Assembly (NCBI GenBank): GCA_038496445.1
Contig: JALMLS010000309.1
Span: forward strand, 372,001 to 436,000
Source: Trichosphaerium sp. ATCC 40318
Lineage: Eukaryota; Discosea; Flabellinia; Trichosidae
Reading direction: 5' to 3'
Length of the DNA stretch: 64,000 bases
Shown: piece after piece, positions 21,441 to 33,456 of the stretch
How the letters are laid out: each line of letters begins with the position of its first letter
Position numbering within the stretch: position 1 is the stretch's first letter
Notes under the pieces: generated by a model
Seen by the model: only the letters and a program-made list of their open reading frames with translations
What the model was told of the DNA's origin: nothing
Database searches by the model: none
Position numbers and translations under genes: made by a program

Positions 21441-22902
21441 GTGGGTTTGCAAACAGCTGAATGGCCATTGTACGTTGTCTCAGTCGAGATAAAGCTAATA
21501 CTTCTTCAGCGCTTAGTTTATCATGGTTTGAGAACATATCGATGTACTTCACATATAAACGTCAAAAAACCAATCAAATCAACTTTTTCTTGCGTACCAC
21601 GGCGTAACAGCACTAAAAATAGCGTTTTAAATCAAAACACACTACTATCTTCATATCTGTCATTGACAACACGCCAGTATACTTTAAACGCGCAGAATAC
21701 GCCAACAAACGATAAAAGCGATGTTGTTATACCTAAACTCAGTCATGCACTACAAGTACCACGCCTGGGATGCGATGAGCGACTTGGAACTATTTACTAT
21801 AATGAAGAGTACCTTGACCATGGAGAACAGTCAAGTGAAAGAGGTATCACCCTTGCAAGAGTAACAAACTCAGAAGGAAGAGAATTTGAAATTCTATCCA
21901 AAGGTGTTGGCTATGTTAAACGACTAGTTCCTGATGGTTCTTCGGTGAGTGTTGGACAAGATGTTATTCACCTCATGGATAAACATGAACACGTTGAGTA
22001 CCAGCAAAAAGACAAGATGTCACGTGATATTCCAAAAGCAACAAAAGATGAAATAGAAAAGTGGTTTGAAGAACAAATGAAGAAACGAGAAGATGGGCTC
22101 AATGAACCACCCCAGGAATACTGGAAATGTGAAGAGATTCCTAATCCAGTCTCAGTAAGTCTTATTACCTTAGTGTACACAAAGAAATTAACTCTGTTCT
22201 TTAGGATTACTATAGGAATGGAAGACGTCAAAAACCTTCTCGGGTTTCAAACCCAAATGATATTCTATCTCAAAGTACTTGCAATGAGATTGATGACATC
22301 ATCAACAAAATGGGAGATATCAAACTAACTAACGGGTGTTACCCTCATATGTCAGTTGTTGTGATCAATGCTATGTACTACGAAAATGGAGAAGATAAAG
22401 AGAAAGTGAGCACAAAGAAACGCACATGTTAACATGCAGCTAACTGTTTCCCCAGCTTGCCCATCGCTTTATATCTAATTTACAGGTATTGTGGAAATTG
22501 GGGTATGTATTTGAAACATATACATTCTCCCTCACATTCAATAGGCTCAAAAGTTACAACTCCAACATTATGTTGTTCATAACAAAGGATGGTGGGAAAG
22601 CGTACCTATCTACTGGCAAATACATTCAGCAAAAGCTATCCAGTAAACACCATAGAGAGATAATCGACAGGTTAAAATCTCACATACGAAATGGTAGGTA
22701 TAGTCACTTCAACTTCGCTATGCAAAGAGCTAAAACAGTTCACTGCCGTTTAATTTACAATTGTTTAGGAGACTACAATAGAGCCCTTCTCAAAAGTACA
22801 AAAGAAATTGATGCTCTCCTTCGTGCTGAAACAAAGCAAACACAGTTCACAAAATCCTTCTGTTTGGCACTCTACGGGCTTATAAAGTACTTGATTCTGT
22901 AA
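21441..22902 (+). CDS. TPM-domain protein with lipoyl-like half domain, perhaps mitochondrial
   Basis: Three exons. Exon 1 runs to 22153 and has a basic, Ser/Thr-rich N-terminus (VPRRNSTKNSVLNQNTLLSS) that could be an organelle presequence. No ATG begins this frame, so the start or an upstream exon is unresolved. It then carries a lipoyl/biotinyl-type half hairpin (GVGYVKRLVPDGSSVSVGQD). After a short intron comes SNPNDILSQSTCNEIDDIIN then YPHMSVVVINAMYYENG. After a second intron (donor gtgagc near 22406, acceptor near 22485) comes LWKLGYVFETYTFS, IMLFITKDGGKAYLSTGKYI and QKLSSKHHREIIDRLKSHIR. That order is the TPM fold (a thylakoid/lumen phosphatase-like domain found in bacteria, plastids and protists). 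The join of the two is unusual. Function unknown. Confidence 0.6.
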
Positions 22903-23960
22903 GAAATATTGCTATCGTCTAAACATTGGAAAACACCCAACTCGGCAGTGTTGCCTAGGGTAAAGGTGCCTCTATTACAATTTGAGAATAGCTCTCTATA
23001 ACTTATTGGGTTCCCTCGTGTTATTGTAGACAACGAGACCTCCTGCAATAAGATAAAACCAAAATAGAACCAAAAGAAGAGCGTTCATGACAGCGTTTGG
23101 TAGATAGATATTTTTTCTGACGTGCAGTAAATCTATCTAGATAGACGGTGTTCAGAACATATATGGTTTGCTTTTTATTCGATCATTTGTTCGTTATTTT
23201 TAATCCCCGGTAAATAGATTGTGCTGCTAACATTTGCATAAAAAGCCGTCTACGTATTTGTCACCCTTAAAGAGTAGTATGGCGAAGTTCGCTAGCTAAA
23301 AACGTTCACAACTCACAGCAACTTTGTAAAAAAACATATTGCTTTTTTATCTGTACGAAACACGTGGTTATTAATAATAGGGCGTGAAAACGATATAAAA
23401 ATCGATTTGTACACGAACTGATCATTTTTCAATAGTATCACCTATTTAATGTTTACTTTACAGGCAATTGCGGGTACATAAAATGTTTTATTAATAGTCC
23501 AAAAGGAGTAATAAAAAAGATTGTTGTAAGTGTATGTGATTAAAACTACAGAGATAGTACAGCTGAGTTACTAAAGTACGATTATGCTTTTTTTTGACTC
23601 ACACGTGAGAGATAAATTCAGTTGAGATATTTTAATTTTTTCCATCTTTGTAGGGAGTATGTTTATCCACTATATGCATTTCTTTGTAAAACGTTTAATA
23701 AATGATTGATTTGAAATTACACCACAAATGGGTAGAATGTTTACACCTGAAGGCGTATTGTATGGATACAATTAAGTGAATGAGTGTCCACAACTATGTA
23801 GTCCACATTATCATTGTGCTGCACAATACGTATTCGTATCGCTCGAATAAAACTCTAACAAATACACCGAGGAAGCTTTACCACAGAATGTTGTGTTCCA
23901 CAACGCAAAAATTTGAGAACCAAAACTTGGAAATAGTTAAGACAATAACTGACAACCACG
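22903..23960. other. Long intergenic region
   Basis: About 1 kb of AT-rich DNA with no ORF or RNA gene that I can support. It includes CACGTG near 23360 and 23601 and a TCTATCTAGATAGA palindrome near 23130-23145. The right end must hold the promoter of the secreted-protein gene. Confidence 0.45.
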
Positions 23961-25321
23961 ATGACGAAGGCAACAGCTCTCTTACTTATTTCAGCTTGTA
24001 TTTTCTTTCACGTACAATCAAAAGGTGTTTATGTTGGGTACAAGGGTATTTTCCCCAATGGCGATGTCTACGATGCTATTGCGAAGGCAAATCTTGAAAA
24101 AGGTAAACAACCGCTTTAGCAAAGTCTGATTTACTTTGTTTTTGTTTTGCAGTTCTTTTCGCTTATATTACGAGCTGCGTACAAAAGTGTCTTTCCAGAA
24201 AGCCATAAATACTAAAGCGCACGTGTTAGGAGAATTAGAAGAAATCTCTATTGGCAACGAATTTACAAGCGAGTTCTCTTCGTATAGAACTCTTGCTGGC
24301 AATACTGCCTCAGGAGGTAACTATCTATACTATACATCTATGCAGCGTGTTATTACACAAATCGATGTTGAAAGTGGAAAATCGCATACAATCCATACAC
24401 AGCCCATTGAAGATCTAAAGTTGTAAGTTGTTTACTCACATATGACTCCATCTAAACTAAGGTTAGTATACTCCCGGTTAATACAGGCGATTTTGGTGAT
24501 TATTTCCTCATTGGCTCAAGCTTCAAAGGAGAGCTTGAACTTATTGCAGTATCTGCTACAAGGAAAGAGCCGGACGTAATTTGTAAGTACTCCTTTTTGC
24601 AAAGTTGAAAAAATCAATGCCTTTTGCTTGTTGATAAATTATCTAATCACGTGATTTTAGTTAGCACAGACTTTTTCAATACCTCAGCACTACAAGCGTT
24701 TACTGTTGCAGCTGATGAAGCTACCAATATGTTTTATTTCTTATTACAAAGCGGGAAGCTAATGACAGTCAAGTATATTGATCCTGATCACTTAGAGGTT
24801 GAGTCAATTCAAGATTTATCTAAAGCCTGTACAACTGATGAAGACTTATTTGCTAATCCTACAAATATATTCTTTAATCATAAAACGGGTAAAATTGTGT
24901 TTTTATTGCACGTGTTACCAAGTACGTTGTGGTTTTTACTTTTTTTTTTTCAATCAAGAAACCACAATTGTGGTGCCCTTGAAGAAGGGCGTGTTCTGAC
25001 CCTATTCCTTTTCTTTGATTTAGTTCTATTACTGTTCTACGACTGACTTTGGTTACAGAAAACAACTCTATCGAGAATGCCTATACTACAGCTGGACAAG
25101 CTTCACCAAGTGATGTAATGAAAACTTGCAAACGCTCGGATGGAAAATACAATACTAGTGCTATTCAATACTCTTACGACCACAGCACTAATACTATTTA
25201 TGGAACAGAATTTGCTTTCGCTGCTGGTTCACATAAAATAGTTTCTTTTAATGTTGATACTGGTAAACAAGCAAGTTACAACTTCCCTGACAAGGAAGTA
25301 CAACATGTGTGGGTTCTCTAA
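23961..25321 (+). CDS. Secreted protein, propeller-like, unknown family
   Basis: The ATG at 23961 opens a signal peptide (MTKATALLLISACIFFHVQS) followed by KGVYVGYKGIFPNGDVYDA. Five or six exons continue: VLGELEEISIGNEFTSEFSS with YYTSMQRVITQIDVESGKSH; DYFLIGSSFKGELELIAVSA; FTVAADEATNMFYFLLQSGK; a short exon near 24950 (ETTIVVPLKKG); and IQYSYDHSTNTIYGTEFAFA ending at TAA 25321. The repeated pattern of a strand, D or S turns and VxxFNVDTGK suggests a beta-propeller of weak repeats. No catalytic signature or membrane anchor was seen. It is probably exported; function unknown. Confidence 0.6.
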
Positions 25322-25914
25322 AATATACATCCTCAATAAATGTTTCAGAGCAACTGTGAGTACATTCCTTTTTAGGTATGACTATTACCAACCACGTTTA
25401 TGTTGACATGATACACGAATACTAAAATTCGCAACAGAAGAACTAATTAGTCCGGTATTATTTGTTGTTAACTTTATGTTGCCTACATTAAGAGCAAAGC
25501 TCATCAAAACGGAACTGCTTTGTTTGCGCTCATGCGCTTGAAGAAGAATTACAGATCATATTCTAACGTACCAGGTAGAATTATAATATGCCGTTACTTT
25601 ATCTTGACTAAAAACTCTGTACTTTATTTGCTAGTCAAACAATAGTTGTAGTTTTCGTGGAATTTTCTGAAGATCTACTTAATTTTGTTTCCAAAACCCT
25701 CGTATCTATGGAAATGATGGTGGTACTTGTGCCATGTGATAGTGCTCACAATGTAAAATATAAATGTAACATTGGGTTGGTCACGTGGGTCTTTTAGCAA
25801 GATCTATCAGCTGAGACTAACTCGAAAACCAAAAGTCACAAACAACACAATTATGTTATTCTACAGGGTTTATGTACCATTAGAAATTGGCTATTTAATA
25901 CTAATACTAGTATA
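25322..25914. other. Intergenic
   Basis: AT-rich spacer with an AATAAA just after the secreted-protein stop (near 25335) and a CACGTG near 25778. No supported gene. Confidence 0.4.
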
Positions 25915-26223
25915 TTAGGCAACAGTCTTTACAAACCCCAAGCCTCTTGACGTGTTTGTTAATGTGAATCCTCTGCTAACAAAAAACTTTCCAACAAAAA
26001 CAATAAGTGATGGTGTTACTTCATACACATTTAAAAGACGTATGACTGCATGAAATCCACTGATACTATACAGTCCCTGTTGTGGTAAATGTTTAAGTTT
26101 GAGCTCCTTCTTTACTTTAAACCCTGCTGGAGGTGAAAAACCTCGTAAACATTCCATCAAATTATCCAAGTATGGTTTTGCTTCCTCTGTTAGGTATATA
26201 TGGTCACTACGAAAGCTGTACAA
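25915..26223 (-). CDS. Hypothetical protein, 3' exon
   Basis: The minus-strand frame reads YSFRSDHIYLTEEAKPYLDN, LMECLRGFSPPAGFKVKKEL and ends GFVKTVA. It is preceded by a plausible acceptor (ttgtacag) at about 26213, so it looks like a terminal exon rather than a whole gene. The first coding bases are not an ATG. I do not recognise the family, and an upstream exon could not be placed. It could be a remnant. Confidence 0.3.
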   Translation of the reverse strand: MYSFRSDHIYLTEEAKPYLDNLMECLRGFSPPAGFKVKKELKLKHLPQQGLYSISGFHAVIRLLNVYEVTPSLIVFVGKFFVSRGFTLTNTSRGLGFVKTVA

Positions 26224-26987
26224 GGGATTAGTAAATAAAACACCAAAAATAAGATTCCTAGCTTACTTGACAATAATAAACTTTACCTGAGATTCCATTT
26301 AAAGCACGTGTATTATTAGTTGATACTTTGACACCATTTAATAGTCAAAATGGTTCTTCCCTACCATTCCAGGTTTTATCAAGACAGGATAACTTATTTA
26401 TCTAATTCCGTGACTGTCTTCATCTGATACTTCCTTCAAGATTCGCAAGTTATCCCTTGTTAATAAAGTAAAGTCAGCAGAACCAAGGTATTAAACGGGT
26501 TTACGTGCTCATAGCAACTATGTCCAGTGAGATCCAACAACCAACTTGTTATCAAATGTTGTATTTTAGGAACGTTGGCCAACGGATGAGTTTAGCTTTT
26601 TATTTGAGTGGCTGGGTTTGCAAAACCCTTGAGACCAAAGTAGGGCTTTCCTTCCTCTCAAAAACACGTGATAACAGTTTTAATACCACGTTGAGAAACC
26701 AAGGAATGGTATCCAAAGGGATATAGATATACCCAAGCTTCAGGATTCTATATGAGTTCTGTAGGAATTCTTAGAGTTACACTGTCTTGCACAGAATACA
26801 AATGTTTCATTCCATTGGAAAAGGTTGAAATCTTCACTTTGCTGCTTGGTCACGTGACAACGAAGGCTGTCATTTGCTGAATTGTAAAACAACCTTGACT
26901 TAATGTAGTTCCTGCTCAGGAACTCGTAAGAAAACTTACATTCAGCCCCATATTGCATCAAAACAAGTCTACATAAGCACTCATCAA
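26224..26987. other. Intergenic upstream of beta-prism gene
   Basis: No supported gene. It has three CACGTG sites (near 26305, 26665 and 26851). ORFs on both strands of 70-100 codons overlap one another and show no family features. Confidence 0.4.
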
Positions 26988-27392
26988 ATGTATTTGAGAT
27001 CAATAAAGCGTGTTGCTCTAAAATCAGAAGGATCCTCACCAAGGTACATAACAGAAGTAGATGGATTAAGCAACGACATCAACAAAGGCATGGGAGGTGA
27101 TTTTGTTTACTTACAAGCCGAATGGACAAGCAATAGAAACGAAGCAGTCAGTAATATCACCTTTGTGCGCAGTAATGTCCGTCAGAAAGAGGATACAGAA
27201 GACTTGGCTTCGGGAGCTGGTGGGGACTACAGATACTTACGATTCTCAAAAGAAGCCAACCATAAAATTGAACGATTGTTTTTATGGAGAACCTCGAAAA
27301 AAAACTCTCTTCCTTCAAAGAGAGGTTTTACAGGTTGGACAAAAGATATAAACCAAAATCGTAAGGGTGACTATCTGTACCTGTGCTGGTGA
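26988..27392 (+). CDS. Small MABP-like beta-prism protein
   Basis: Single-exon protein of 134 residues starting at the ATG at 26988 (MYLRSIKRVALKSEG). Three similar units each end in a G-D-aromatic motif: DINKGMGGDFVYLQAEW, ASGAGGDYRYLRF and DINQNRKGDYLYLCW. The DLNKGAGGDYIYLWY-type signature is that of MABP (MVB12-associated beta-prism) domains, which have three-fold beta-prism symmetry and bind membranes or accompany pore-forming and trafficking domains. Here the domain stands alone. There is no signal peptide. The gene is complete: stop TGA at 27390-27392. Role unknown; membrane binding is inferred from the fold. Confidence 0.65.
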   Translation: MYLRSIKRVALKSEGSSPRYITEVDGLSNDINKGMGGDFVYLQAEWTSNRNEAVSNITFVRSNVRQKEDTEDLASGAGGDYRYLRFSKEANHKIERLFLWRTSKKNSLPSKRGFTGWTKDINQNRKGDYLYLCW

Positions 27393-27787
27393 ACATCAAC
27401 AACGAAGTCTCAAAAAAAAAGAACACAACTTTTACTGTATCGGGTCATACAATGTATGTAGAGCTCACAGAACGGTGTGTCAATGTGAATGTACTTTATC
27501 ACAGCTACTAAATATAATGTCATAAACCTGCCATCGCATACAATCTAGTAACTTCTCAAAGTTGTAAAAGTTTTGAGTGTCTGAAATTTGAAATTGTTTT
27601 GGGGTTTTTTAACACTCTTGCAGCAAACTATATCGTATTTTGTGGAAAATAACAGGGAGATAGGTTAATCTGTACAATAAAACTTTGTTTTGCTTTGTTC
27701 CATTTTTGGCAATACAGTGAATAGAAGTTTTTTTGTTTTCACTCAAGTAATACTCTGTTAAGCCTGATTTCAACATGTTTTCTATCG
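27393..27787. other. Intergenic, convergent gene ends
   Basis: T-rich spacer between the beta-prism gene (+) and the 3' end of the kinase gene (-). AATAAA-like signals on both strands. No supported gene. Confidence 0.4.
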
Positions 27788-30700
27788 TTAACTACCAACC
27801 TGAGATGGTGCGGTAGGTACTTCTACGCCTTGGAAAGGTGCATCAGAGAATATATGCATCTCAAAAGCTCCTTGACTGCCAGCATGAAATCGAGTAGGAA
27901 TAATCACATAAAAGTTAGGAAGCAACTGTAACTGACATCTCACTGTAAAAACAAAAGTCAGCAACCACTGCCAAATAAAAACAAAGAATTAAAAAAAATC
28001 ATACCTTCTCTACTACAAGAATACTCGCTCTTTCCGGCCAAATGACGTCGTGAGAAAACAGCGTCTAACAGAATTCAGAAAACACGTGACAAAAAAAAAC
28101 TTAAAAAAACTTCAGGAAAAAGAGCAGTATGATCTTAAGCTGCTTCTGTGACTTTTCTTTCTTTGGATTTGTACCTGTAGGTCTTTTGAATACATAGAAT
28201 CCCATCGTTTGAAGACTGTCGTGATCTTTTTGAGACAGAACAAATAAAACCTTGGCCTCCGCCTTTAAAATAAGCGCATACTTTGGATTTTGAAGCCAAG
28301 TCTTGTTATTCATACATCCACCAACAGTTTCATTCTTTTTGCTCCAATTTCCCTACCAAACTGTTAACCACATAACAATAATACCATAAAGCTTACATGG
28401 AACGCTTTATGAGCCCATCTATTCTCGATATGTCTAAAAACAAGATTCTTTGGACCAGATGCAGTAATCGTATAAGTATTAACTTCATCAACACCAAAAG
28501 TAGAAGGAATAACAACAAGAGTTTCACCACGCTTTACAGCAACTGTCTGTAATACTAAACAACATATTAAACAAACAAAAAACCGATAAAATCCAAAACC
28601 ATACCTCTCTTGCTAGGAAAGAATTTTGTTGTAACAATAACATCAGATATATCAAAATTCAAGATTTTGTTACCATCAAAGTTATTAACACGAACAATAC
28701 AAAGACCTGCATGAGGCATATTGTCTCGTTTATCCTGTTCAAGTATTATATCAACCTTAGTATCAATAGGTGATCCTAGACAGTATTGACTATTCAAACG
28801 CCAAGTAGGAAAGTTGATACAACCACCAGAAGTACCAAGTGCCCATTCTCCCTGTTTGAAAGAAAATTAGGTTACTCTGTGAGTTTTTTTTTTTAAGAGT
28901 ACCTTGTGAGAGATTATTTGATCGCTACTCTCCTCTATTAAGTTCAACTGTACAGAATGTAGACAAAATATGCGAACAGCATATGGTCCAATATAACCAG
29001 GTTTATAAGTGCAAGGCATCATGACATATTGCCCTGGTTCTAACTGAACAGTACGAGATACTAATTAAAAAAGTTAACAAACGAAAGTTAACTATCAAAA
29101 AGGGGGTTGGTACCTTCTCTAGTCTCAACAAAATGCTTAGTTTTCGCATGGATATCACTAGGCCTTAATCGAGATGCATCATCTTCAGACGCCGTCTTGA
29201 ATAAATAACAACCAATATACGGTCCAGAAGAGCCTAAATAAAAAAGAATAAAAGTCAGTAAAAGAGTACAGTTTTTCTTAACTATCAAGTACCTGGTGAT
29301 CTCATTTTATCAAGTATAAGCGTAGCAACAGATCTTTGCTTCACAGTCACAAGAATCTTTGGATTACGCACCCAAGTAGAGTGATTCATACATCCTCCCG
29401 CTGATTCCTTCTTCCATTGACCATTCAATGTATGCTCAATTTGTCTCTTAAGAGGAAAGAATGATACTGAAGTAGTAGACAAAGCAGTGATTGTAAAAGG
29501 AGCAGTCTTTCCATCATTAAAAGTACAAGGTAAAAGAATATAATCTCCTTTCTTAAGAGATAACTTTCCTGTTGTTACTTCATTGATCATATGAAATCTG
29601 CTATCCTTATTAACAAGTCTTTCACGTTCAAACGTCAACAGAGGTTGTAAAGGCATATCCTCATCTAAAAACAAATGAATCATAACAACAACATCTTATT
29701 AAAGGTCGTACCAGCATCGAAACAATATAAGCCAAGGTAATGTGGCGTTGGGACGTGTTGTGTCAAAAAAATATAAATATCGGAAACGTCTTTATACAAC
29801 CGCATAATATATTGCGGGTTTCTACGCCATGTAGGGAACTTTGTACATCCTCCAGCTGTTTCTTTGTTCCATTCTCCCTTGATTTAACATATAAGTTATA
29901 AAAATAGAGCGATTGGGTCTAAGGTCAAAGTCAAGGAAGGGAAAACGCACGTGGACAACAGCGTTTTGGTACTTTGGCAATTGTGAAATATTGATCATGC
30001 CGCTTCGCGGAGCGAGCAAGATGAGTGCAAAACGACTGGTAGAACCACGATCAAGACTCTCTACACATGGTACAATCACGTATTTGAAGTTAGGATCATC
30101 TAGGTAAACTTCTGTGTTGACTAAAGGCAAAACAACAGTTAGCAAAAAAAACATACCAAAAAATTATTTTGTGCCTTCTTGACGAACAGAGTACGGTACT
30201 TCTTTATGTGTATATTTTGGAAGAATAGGTAAACTGTAGTCTATTTCACGGAGCTTTAATACATAGAATCCAATAGACAAATTATTTTTATCTTGCTGCT
30301 GAAGCGTGACAAGAATCTAAACAAAAAAAAAAAGATTAATAAAGAAAGAAAAAACAAAAAAAAAAAAACAGTTCTGAAAGTTCTCTTTGTCAACACGTAC
30401 CTGTGTTGGTTTAGAAATAGATACGACAAACTGAGGGTTATTCCTGAATGGATTTTCACCTTTAGCAATACCAGTCCAAATGCCCTTCTTCACATGAGAA
30501 GCGTAAGCTGTATTTTTTTGTGCATAAATATCACGTTTGAATGAATGTGTTTCAGCAGATCCTCTCTTGACAAGCTTCTTCTTCCTTGGATTTGACGTTT
30601 GAAAGTTAGCATCAAGAGCATCTAGCTCTGAGAGCAAGTCATCGAACTCTGTTCTTTTTTGTCTTCGAGTTTTACTTACAGCAATCTTGAAGTCATTTAT

Positions 30701-33334
30701 TTTTCCTGGAGGAACCGATAATGGTCTGTTACCGTTCTTGTTGTTTAAAAGTGAACTGAAACTTCTTGATGGTCTTGTTAAAGGCTTTGGTCTGAGCAAA
30801 GAATCAGAACTAGCAAACTTATTGAATAAGTTCTTGGTGTAAGGTGATCGTGTTTTTTTCTTGTGATCTTCAAGTTGTTTGACTGTTGCTGAGAGGTCAT
30901 GACCTTCAAGTTCCTTGCTAAGCTCATCCCAATTAATAGATGTCTTTGATTGCGCCACTGGTGGTTCTGTAACCTTTGGCACTTCAACCTTTGGCACTTC
31001 GGGAGATACAACTGTTTGTACACGGCGAGCACTGGAGTTGGAAATAGGAGCTTTTTCTTTTTTGTTAAGAAGAATAATTTTAGATTGTTCTTTGCCAGGA
31101 CTCAAAAACCCTGGAGGCGTTGACTTTTTACGGGTTTCGCGTACAATCGTAGTGTTTCTATTATCATTAAGTTCTTCTTCGGATTCATCACTTGTATAAA
31201 CCTAAAACAGATCTTAAGCACAAGCAAACAAAAGAAAAGAAAAGTCAAGTCTATTGGCTTTGCCAACCAAACTCATCTACAAGCTTCTTTACGCACATCA
31301 TCTGAGTCGTATTCTGACTCTGTAATAGATTCTAAATCATTAAGATCAAACAAAGCCATACTGGCGGGATTATCAGCTTCTTTAGGTTCCTCCTTTGTTG
31401 CATTTTCGAAACCTCCTTTTTTCTCAATAACTTCCTCAGCCTGACGAATCAACGTCGTCATGGCTCGCTTATTAGCCTTCTTTAGAAACGAATGCTAAAA
31501 AGCATACAGTTAGAAGGACGAAAATCCCAAACAAAAATAAAGACGTGATAAGTCACGTGCGAGTACCTCAAGTAGTTCTGAAGCAAAAGGTCTAGATGCA
31601 GGATCCTTTGTTAATCCTTTGGCAAGAAAATCGTTAAATTCTTCGGACCAATGCATTGGATGCGTCAAGGTAGGTGCAGGGTTTGTCGGAATCAGAAATA
31701 ACACTCGCATAGGATGAACATCATGGAAGGGAGGTTCCTTCTCCGCCATTTCTATGGCGGAGATACAAAGAGCCCAAATATCTACTTTAAAATCATAACC
31801 GGATTCTTGAATTATTTCCGGAGCCAAATAGAACGGTGTGCCAATAACAGTCGTTCGAGGCTATTAAAAAACAAAATTTAACCACACGTGATATAAGTGT
31901 AATGAATTATACCTCATTTGCGCCGTCAGACGCCACACCAAAGTCAGCTGTAAACTTGTTAGCAAAGTATTTCGATAAAAAAAATTGGGCACTACAAAAA
32001 AAAAATTTATACAGCTCTATTTTCAGTACATACCAAGTTTAGCTTCACCTTTGTGGTTAACCAAGATGTCTATAATAGTGTTAAAATAGAAAATTCGATT
32101 GATTGTAGATCAGGAGACGAACAAACAAATAAATAAATTCAAAAGAAAATTGTTATGTTGATTGTAAATTTTCTCCTTACTATGAGGTTTTATATCTCTG
32201 TGAATACTCTTTATCTTTTGCAAATAAGCTAAACCACGCAATGCATACTGACAAACAGTCGCAATTTGTGCCTATCAACCAATAAGTTCAAAACTTTCAC
32301 AGAACGGAAAAAAATGTCCAAAAGTCAGGGGTATCGTTTTTAACTGCATTCGTGTCGTTATTCGACAACCAAACGCCAATACTAATACACACCTCTTCCA
32401 AGGTTTTATTTGTCATTCTCATAACATCAGAGACAGATCCCAAAGAGCAGTACTCCATAATAATCTATTTAGAGTGAGTTAAAACATGATATGAAAAAAA
32501 CAAACTGCTGGACAAAAAGAAAATTTTTTTCTATTTGCAACACCATGTTTTTGTTACTTTCAAGAAATAGCTGCGTATTTGATACAAAGAGTACATTTTG
32601 AAGCGATGAAGAAGAAGATTTTGACTATTGATTTTTTTTTTGTAAAACTTGACGTTCTTCTTCGTTTAACACAAAACAAAAGGCATAATTATAGCGAAAA
32701 CAAATATATATAGTATACTACTTTGCGAAGCGTATAAAGAATTTCCAAAAAAGACGGTTTAAACTGAATAAAACAAAATAGATGTATTTTTCCGTTTGCA
32801 TTGTAATGCTATGTTAATAGTTGCATAGTTTAAAGTACAATGGTTAATAAACGATGGAGTAATAAAATGGAGTTCGAAACAAAAAGTAAAAAATGCGTTT
32901 GTACTCCGATAGGCGTTAATCAAACCAAGCGGATTTACAAGCTATGTATTACGCACCCACATGACACTCTCTACAAGGCAGCTTCCAAAGTAATGAACGA
33001 TTGCAGGACTATCACAGTCTTTCATGATCTTAATCTCGCGCATGAGCTCTGCACTCTCTTCTGCATGGTTCCAAACTATCTTTTTAATCGCTAGGACCTT
33101 ATCTGTTTTCTTGTGACTTGCTTTCCATACTTCGCCGTCGGCACTAATTGGGAGTAGTTAGAAATATGATTACGACGCATTGTGGCATTTTAATCAATTA
33201 GCGGTACTAAAACGGGTTTTCTTTCCGTGGTATTCATCTACCATAAATTGTAAGTGTGCTCACCCTCTACCAAGGCATTCTAAAAATTCAAACTGCTTTT
33301 CAATGTTATTATAAGTTCCATTCGTGAGAGCCAT
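27788..33334 (-). CDS. Ste20/GCK-type protein kinase with C-terminal calpain domain III (C2L) array
   Basis: About 20 exons; start ATG 33334 (MALTNGTYNNIEKQFEFLEC). Kinase elements in order: DGEVWKASHKKTDKVLAIKK (catalytic Lys), ELMREIKIMKDCDSP, IIMEYCSLGSVSDVMRMTNK, IHRDIKPH (HRD), ADFGVASD (DFG), GTPFYLAPEIIQ (APE) and FLIPTNPAPTL. This matches the MST/GCK branch and all key residues are present. A basic, acidic and Pro-rich linker follows (about 31460-30500; contains PKVEVPKVTEPP). From about 30500 to the stop (TAA 27788-27790) come five or six calpain domain III-like modules. Their hallmarks are GGCMNHSTWVRNPKILVTV, IGFYVLKL, YIGCYLFK, LKKGDYILLPCTF and GGCINFPTW. No papain-like protease core was found. 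Domain III binds phospholipid and calcium in calpains, so membrane targeting of the kinase is inferred. Confidence 0.8.
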
Positions 33335-33456
33335 TTATAATTCAATTTGACGCGTTAGGTTGCATCACAGTCCAGGAGCTTGTCTTTTGGGGCCAACTTG
33401 TATTTATTTTAGGTTACACGAGGCTTTGACGCTGCGTATATTTGAAAAGTTTCCGT
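33335..33456. promoter_or_regulatory. Shared bidirectional promoter region
   Basis: Only 122 bases separate the start codons of the kinase gene (-) and the PH-RUN gene (+), so both promoters must lie here or overlap the first exons. No TATA box stands out. The idea of co-regulation is inference from spacing alone. Confidence 0.5.

Noticed and set aside
30293-30544. Plus-strand lysine-rich ORF
   Set aside because: It is the complement of T-rich intron and C2L coding sequence of the kinase gene.
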